Of a DNA stretch of 64,000 nucleotides, positions 61,750 through 64,000 are shown piece by piece. Origin of the DNA: Planctomycetales bacterium. GTDB taxonomy: Bacteria; Planctomycetota; Planctomycetia; Planctomycetales; Planctomycetaceae. Numbering within the stretch: the first letter of the stretch is position 1; every line of letters starts with the position of its first letter. The stretch is taken from the NCBI GenBank assembly GCA_028285345.1, contig JANQPT010000037.1, forward strand, positions 16,733 through 80,732. Reading direction: 5' to 3'. Under the pieces are notes generated by a model. It did no database searches. It was given only the letters and a program-made list of their open reading frames with translations, and had not been told where the DNA came from. Position numbers and translations under genes: made by a program.

Positions 61750-63015
61750 ATGCGTCTTGGCTATTGCGGCTTCATTACTTGTTGTCTACTTCTTCTTAGC
61801 GGTTGTGGGAAACAGGCAGATCAACAATCCGCGCCTGATCCGCCGAGCGAAGACTCTGCGGTGGATTCTAAAGCCGAGCAAACTACCGATCCGCCATCTC
61901 ATCGCCCCTTGAGCCCCGAGGAAATCAGCGACGGCTGGATTCAGCTTTTCGACGGCGAGTCGCTCTTCGGCTGGCAGAAAACCGGTGATGTCAACTGGCA
62001 CGTCACCGACAACACGATTGTCGCCGACACGGGAGATCCCGGCTGGCTGCTGACCACGACGCAATTCGCCGACTTTGAACTGCGCTGCGATTGTTGGGTG
62101 GAGCAGGGGGGTAATAGCGGAATCTTTCTCCGCTCCCCCCTCGATCCTAAGGATCCGGCCATAGATTGCTACGAGTTCAATTTGTGCGATACCCACGAGC
62201 AGTTCCCCACCGCGGCGCTGGTTGCGCGGCAGAAGGCAGACAAATCGGTTTCCAACGACGGCGTCTGGAAAAGCTACCACATCACATTAAGCAGCAATAA
62301 ACTGACCGCCGCCGTCGACGGTGAGACGGTCCTCAATTTCACCGAAACTCAATCCGGCATGCCGCGGATTGGGCATATCGGGCTGCAGTTTCGCGAAGGG
62401 GCCGTCAAATTCAAGAGCATTTCACTCAAACCGCTCGGCATGTCGCCGATTTTTAACGGTCAGGACCTCACCGGCTGGCGCGTGGTTCCCGGCGGCAAGA
62501 GCACCTTCGAAGTGCAGGACGAAGCAATCCAGGTCCGCAACGGGCGGGGCTACTTGGAGAGTGAGCAGACATGGGCCGACTTTGTTTTGCAGGCGGAGAT
62601 CATTTCCCGCGGCGAGCACCTCAACAGCGGCATTTTCTTCCGCGCGATGCCGGCGCCGTCGGCGGACAGCATGAACGGATATGAAGCGCAAGTCCGCAAT
62701 GAATGGAAGGGTGACGACCGCGGGCAACCGGTCGATTTCGGCACCGGCGGCATCTATCGCCGCGTCCCGACACGGCGCGTCGTCAGTTCCGATCACGAGT
62801 GGTTTACGATGACGGTCATCGCCCAAGCGGCGCATATTTCCGTTTGGGTCGATGGGTTTCCCGTGACTGATTGGACCGACGAACGCCCGCCGGACGAAAA
62901 TCCGCGCAAAGGCTTACGGACCGCCGCCGGGCATTTCAGCATCCAGGGCCACGATCCGACGACCGACCTGTCGTTTCGAAAACTGCGTGTTGCGGAACTG
63001 CCTGTGTCGCGATGA
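61750..63015 (+). CDS. lipoprotein with two DUF1080 (3-keto-disaccharide hydrolase-like) domains
   Basis: 421 residues. The signal peptide MRLGYCGFITCCLLLLSGCG has a lipobox LLSGC. Two tandem DUF1080 domains follow: about 50-230 (GWIQLFDGESLFGWQKTGDV, CWVEQGGNSGIFLRSP, KSYHITLSSNKLTAAVDGET) and about 233-420 (IFNGQDLTGWRVVPGGKS, SRGEHLNSGIFFRAMP, HEWFTMTVIAQAAHISVWVD). The domain is a concanavalin-like beta-sandwich; members act on 3-keto sugars or bind carbohydrate, and the group is expanded in planctomycetes. The protein is expected on the periplasmic side of a membrane. Substrate unknown. Confidence 0.9.
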   Translation: MRLGYCGFITCCLLLLSGCGKQADQQSAPDPPSEDSAVDSKAEQTTDPPSHRPLSPEEISDGWIQLFDGESLFGWQKTGDVNWHVTDNTIVADTGDPGWLLTTTQFADFELRCDCWVEQGGNSGIFLRSPLDPKDPAIDCYEFNLCDTHEQFPTAALVARQKADKSVSNDGVWKSYHITLSSNKLTAAVDGETVLNFTETQSGMPRIGHIGLQFREGAVKFKSISLKPLGMSPIFNGQDLTGWRVVPGGKSTFEVQDEAIQVRNGRGYLESEQTWADFVLQAEIISRGEHLNSGIFFRAMPAPSADSMNGYEAQVRNEWKGDDRGQPVDFGTGGIYRRVPTRRVVSSDHEWFTMTVIAQAAHISVWVDGFPVTDWTDERPPDENPRKGLRTAAGHFSIQGHDPTTDLSFRKLRVAELPVSR

Positions 63016-63037
63016 GATTGAAGCCTCGACGACCGGA

Positions 63038-64000
63038 TCAGACGTCGTCCAATTGAAACTCTTCAAACGGCATCCCAAACGTATCCGCGACGGCGCGGTT
63101 GGTGACTTTGCCGCCCGACAAGTTCACCGCATGCGCGAGGCCGGGATTCTCCCGGCAGGCGGCGGTCAACCCAATATTGGCGATCCGCAGCGCGTAGGGG
63201 AATGTCACGTTGCACAGAGCATACGTGCTGGTGCGGCCGACCGCTCCCGGCATATTGGCTACGCAGTAGTGGACAACGTCGTCGACGATATAGGTCGGAT
63301 CGGAATGCGTCGTCGGCCGGGCCGTTTCCACGCAGCCGCCTTGATCGACCGCCACATCGATGATCACCGAACCCGGCTTCATCAACTTCAAATCTTCCGC
63401 CTTGACCAGCAGCGGCGCGCGCGCCCCTTCGATCAACACGGCGCCGATCAGCAAGTCGGCCTTCATCAACTGTTCTCGGATCGTATGCCGGTCGCTGAAC
63501 AGCGTATCGACGTTGGCCGGCATGATGTCCTCCAGATACCGTAGCCGGTCGACGTTGACGTCCAAGATACTCACGTCGGCCTGAAAACCGGCCGCGATCT
63601 GGGCCGCGTTCTTGCCGACGACGCCCCCGCCGAAGATGACGATGTCCGCCGGAAGCACGCCCGGCACGCCCCCCAGCAAGATCCCGCGGCCCTCCTGCGG
63701 CCGCTCCAAATACTTGGCTCCCTCTTGAATGCTCATCCGCCCGGCGACTTCACTCATCGGTGTGAGGCAGGGCAAATCGCCTTTCGGTCCGCGGAGCGTC
63801 TCGTAAGCGACCGCCGTAATCCCGGTCGACAACACCGCTCGGGTCAGAGCCTCGTCAGCGGCGAAATGGAAGTACGTGAAAACGATTTGCCCGGCGCGCA
63901 GCTTCGGCCATTCTTCCGGCAACGGCTCCTTGACCTTAATGATGAGATCGGACTGGGCATAAATCTCGTCGGATGATTCGACGATTTCTGCACCGTTTTC
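63038..64000 (-). CDS. ald: alanine dehydrogenase (5' partial at window end)
   Basis: 321 codons of the gene lie in the window; it enters from beyond base 64000 and stops at 63038. The C-terminal two thirds of alanine dehydrogenase are visible: the catalytic region VKVKEP-like SDLIIKVKEPLPEEW, FTYFHFAADEALTR, AYETLRGPKGDLPCLTPMSE, the NAD-binding glycine motif VIFGGGVVGKNAAQIA, DVNVDRLRYLED, and VDQGGCVETARPTTHSDPTY with NMPGAVGRTSTYAL. It interconverts L-alanine and pyruvate plus ammonia with NAD+. The N-terminus and start are outside the window. The gene is convergent with the DUF1080 gene (22 bases between stops). Confidence 0.95.
   Translation of the reverse strand, partial: ENGAEIVESSDEIYAQSDLIIKVKEPLPEEWPKLRAGQIVFTYFHFAADEALTRAVLSTGITAVAYETLRGPKGDLPCLTPMSEVAGRMSIQEGAKYLERPQEGRGILLGGVPGVLPADIVIFGGGVVGKNAAQIAAGFQADVSILDVNVDRLRYLEDIMPANVDTLFSDRHTIREQLMKADLLIGAVLIEGARAPLLVKAEDLKLMKPGSVIIDVAVDQGGCVETARPTTHSDPTYIVDDVVHYCVANMPGAVGRTSTYALCNVTFPYALRIANIGLTAACRENPGLAHAVNLSGGKVTNRAVADTFGMPFEEFQLDDV

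Overview
The window looks like a chromosome segment of a planctomycete (Planctomycetota, probably order Planctomycetales; genus not determinable by eye). The evidence is: large Ser/Thr kinases with membrane anchors and TPRs, several surface proteins carrying an N-terminal LE-x-R-x-L-x-A motif (LEPR-XLL type), tandem DUF1080 domains, a giant PQQ-propeller protein, a redoxin/cytochrome c/copper-monooxygenase fusion, LRR proteins of the TDxGLxHL type, a moderately high G+C content, loosely packed genes and many short palindromic repeats between genes. No phage, integrase, full insertion sequence or CRISPR array was seen.

Layout. 1-7 kb: end of a kinase gene, a polytopic membrane protein, a FetB-like permease, an LRR protein, a small protein, an orphan D12 adenine methylase and a DEAD-box helicase. 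7.6-11.6 kb: three paralogous RTX-repeat proteins around a divergently read ECF-type sigma factor, closed by terminators. 12-20 kb: a 1218-residue kinase-TPR protein and a 1279-residue SdrD/Ig-like surface protein. 19.8-25.2 kb: a GltS-type symporter, a lipoprotein/LRR gene pair, and a nucleotidyltransferase-HD gene whose last 25 codons are also present as an isolated remnant on the far side of that pair. 25.4-31.1 kb: a minus-strand run prkA, DUF444 (yeaH-like), spoVR and a conserved hypothetical gene, a stress/starvation module. 31.6-41.7 kb: a duplicated hairpin unit, csrA, the PQQ-propeller protein, a bestrophin, a receptor-type Ser/Thr kinase fused to a UrtA/AmiC-like binding domain, and a small LuxR-type HTH protein. 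41.8-49 kb: tRNA-Ser(UGA), two more LRR proteins, the redoxin-cytochrome-copper protein, a globin and a convergent FeeM-like acyltransferase. 49.4-56 kb: housekeeping genes gyrA, rfbB, ugd and prfB, the last with a programmed +1 frameshift. 56-64 kb: a VIT-VWA protein, a CopA-type ATPase, a DUF1080 lipoprotein and the end of alanine dehydrogenase.

The most unusual observations are: (1) the kinase with an apparent amide/urea-type periplasmic binding domain on the other side of its single membrane helix; (2) two 113-bp palindromic MITE-like elements in opposite orientation, each starting exactly at the stop codon of a gene, so that the element's end supplies the TAG; (3) a 144-bp-period duplicated hairpin unit upstream of csrA with compensatory changes; (4) the RTX/sigma locus; (5) a globin gene convergent with a FeeM-like N-acyl amino acid synthase gene; (6) the isolated, coding-constrained tail of the nucleotidyltransferase-HD gene. 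All functional statements are by recognition of motifs in the sequence; no database search was run.
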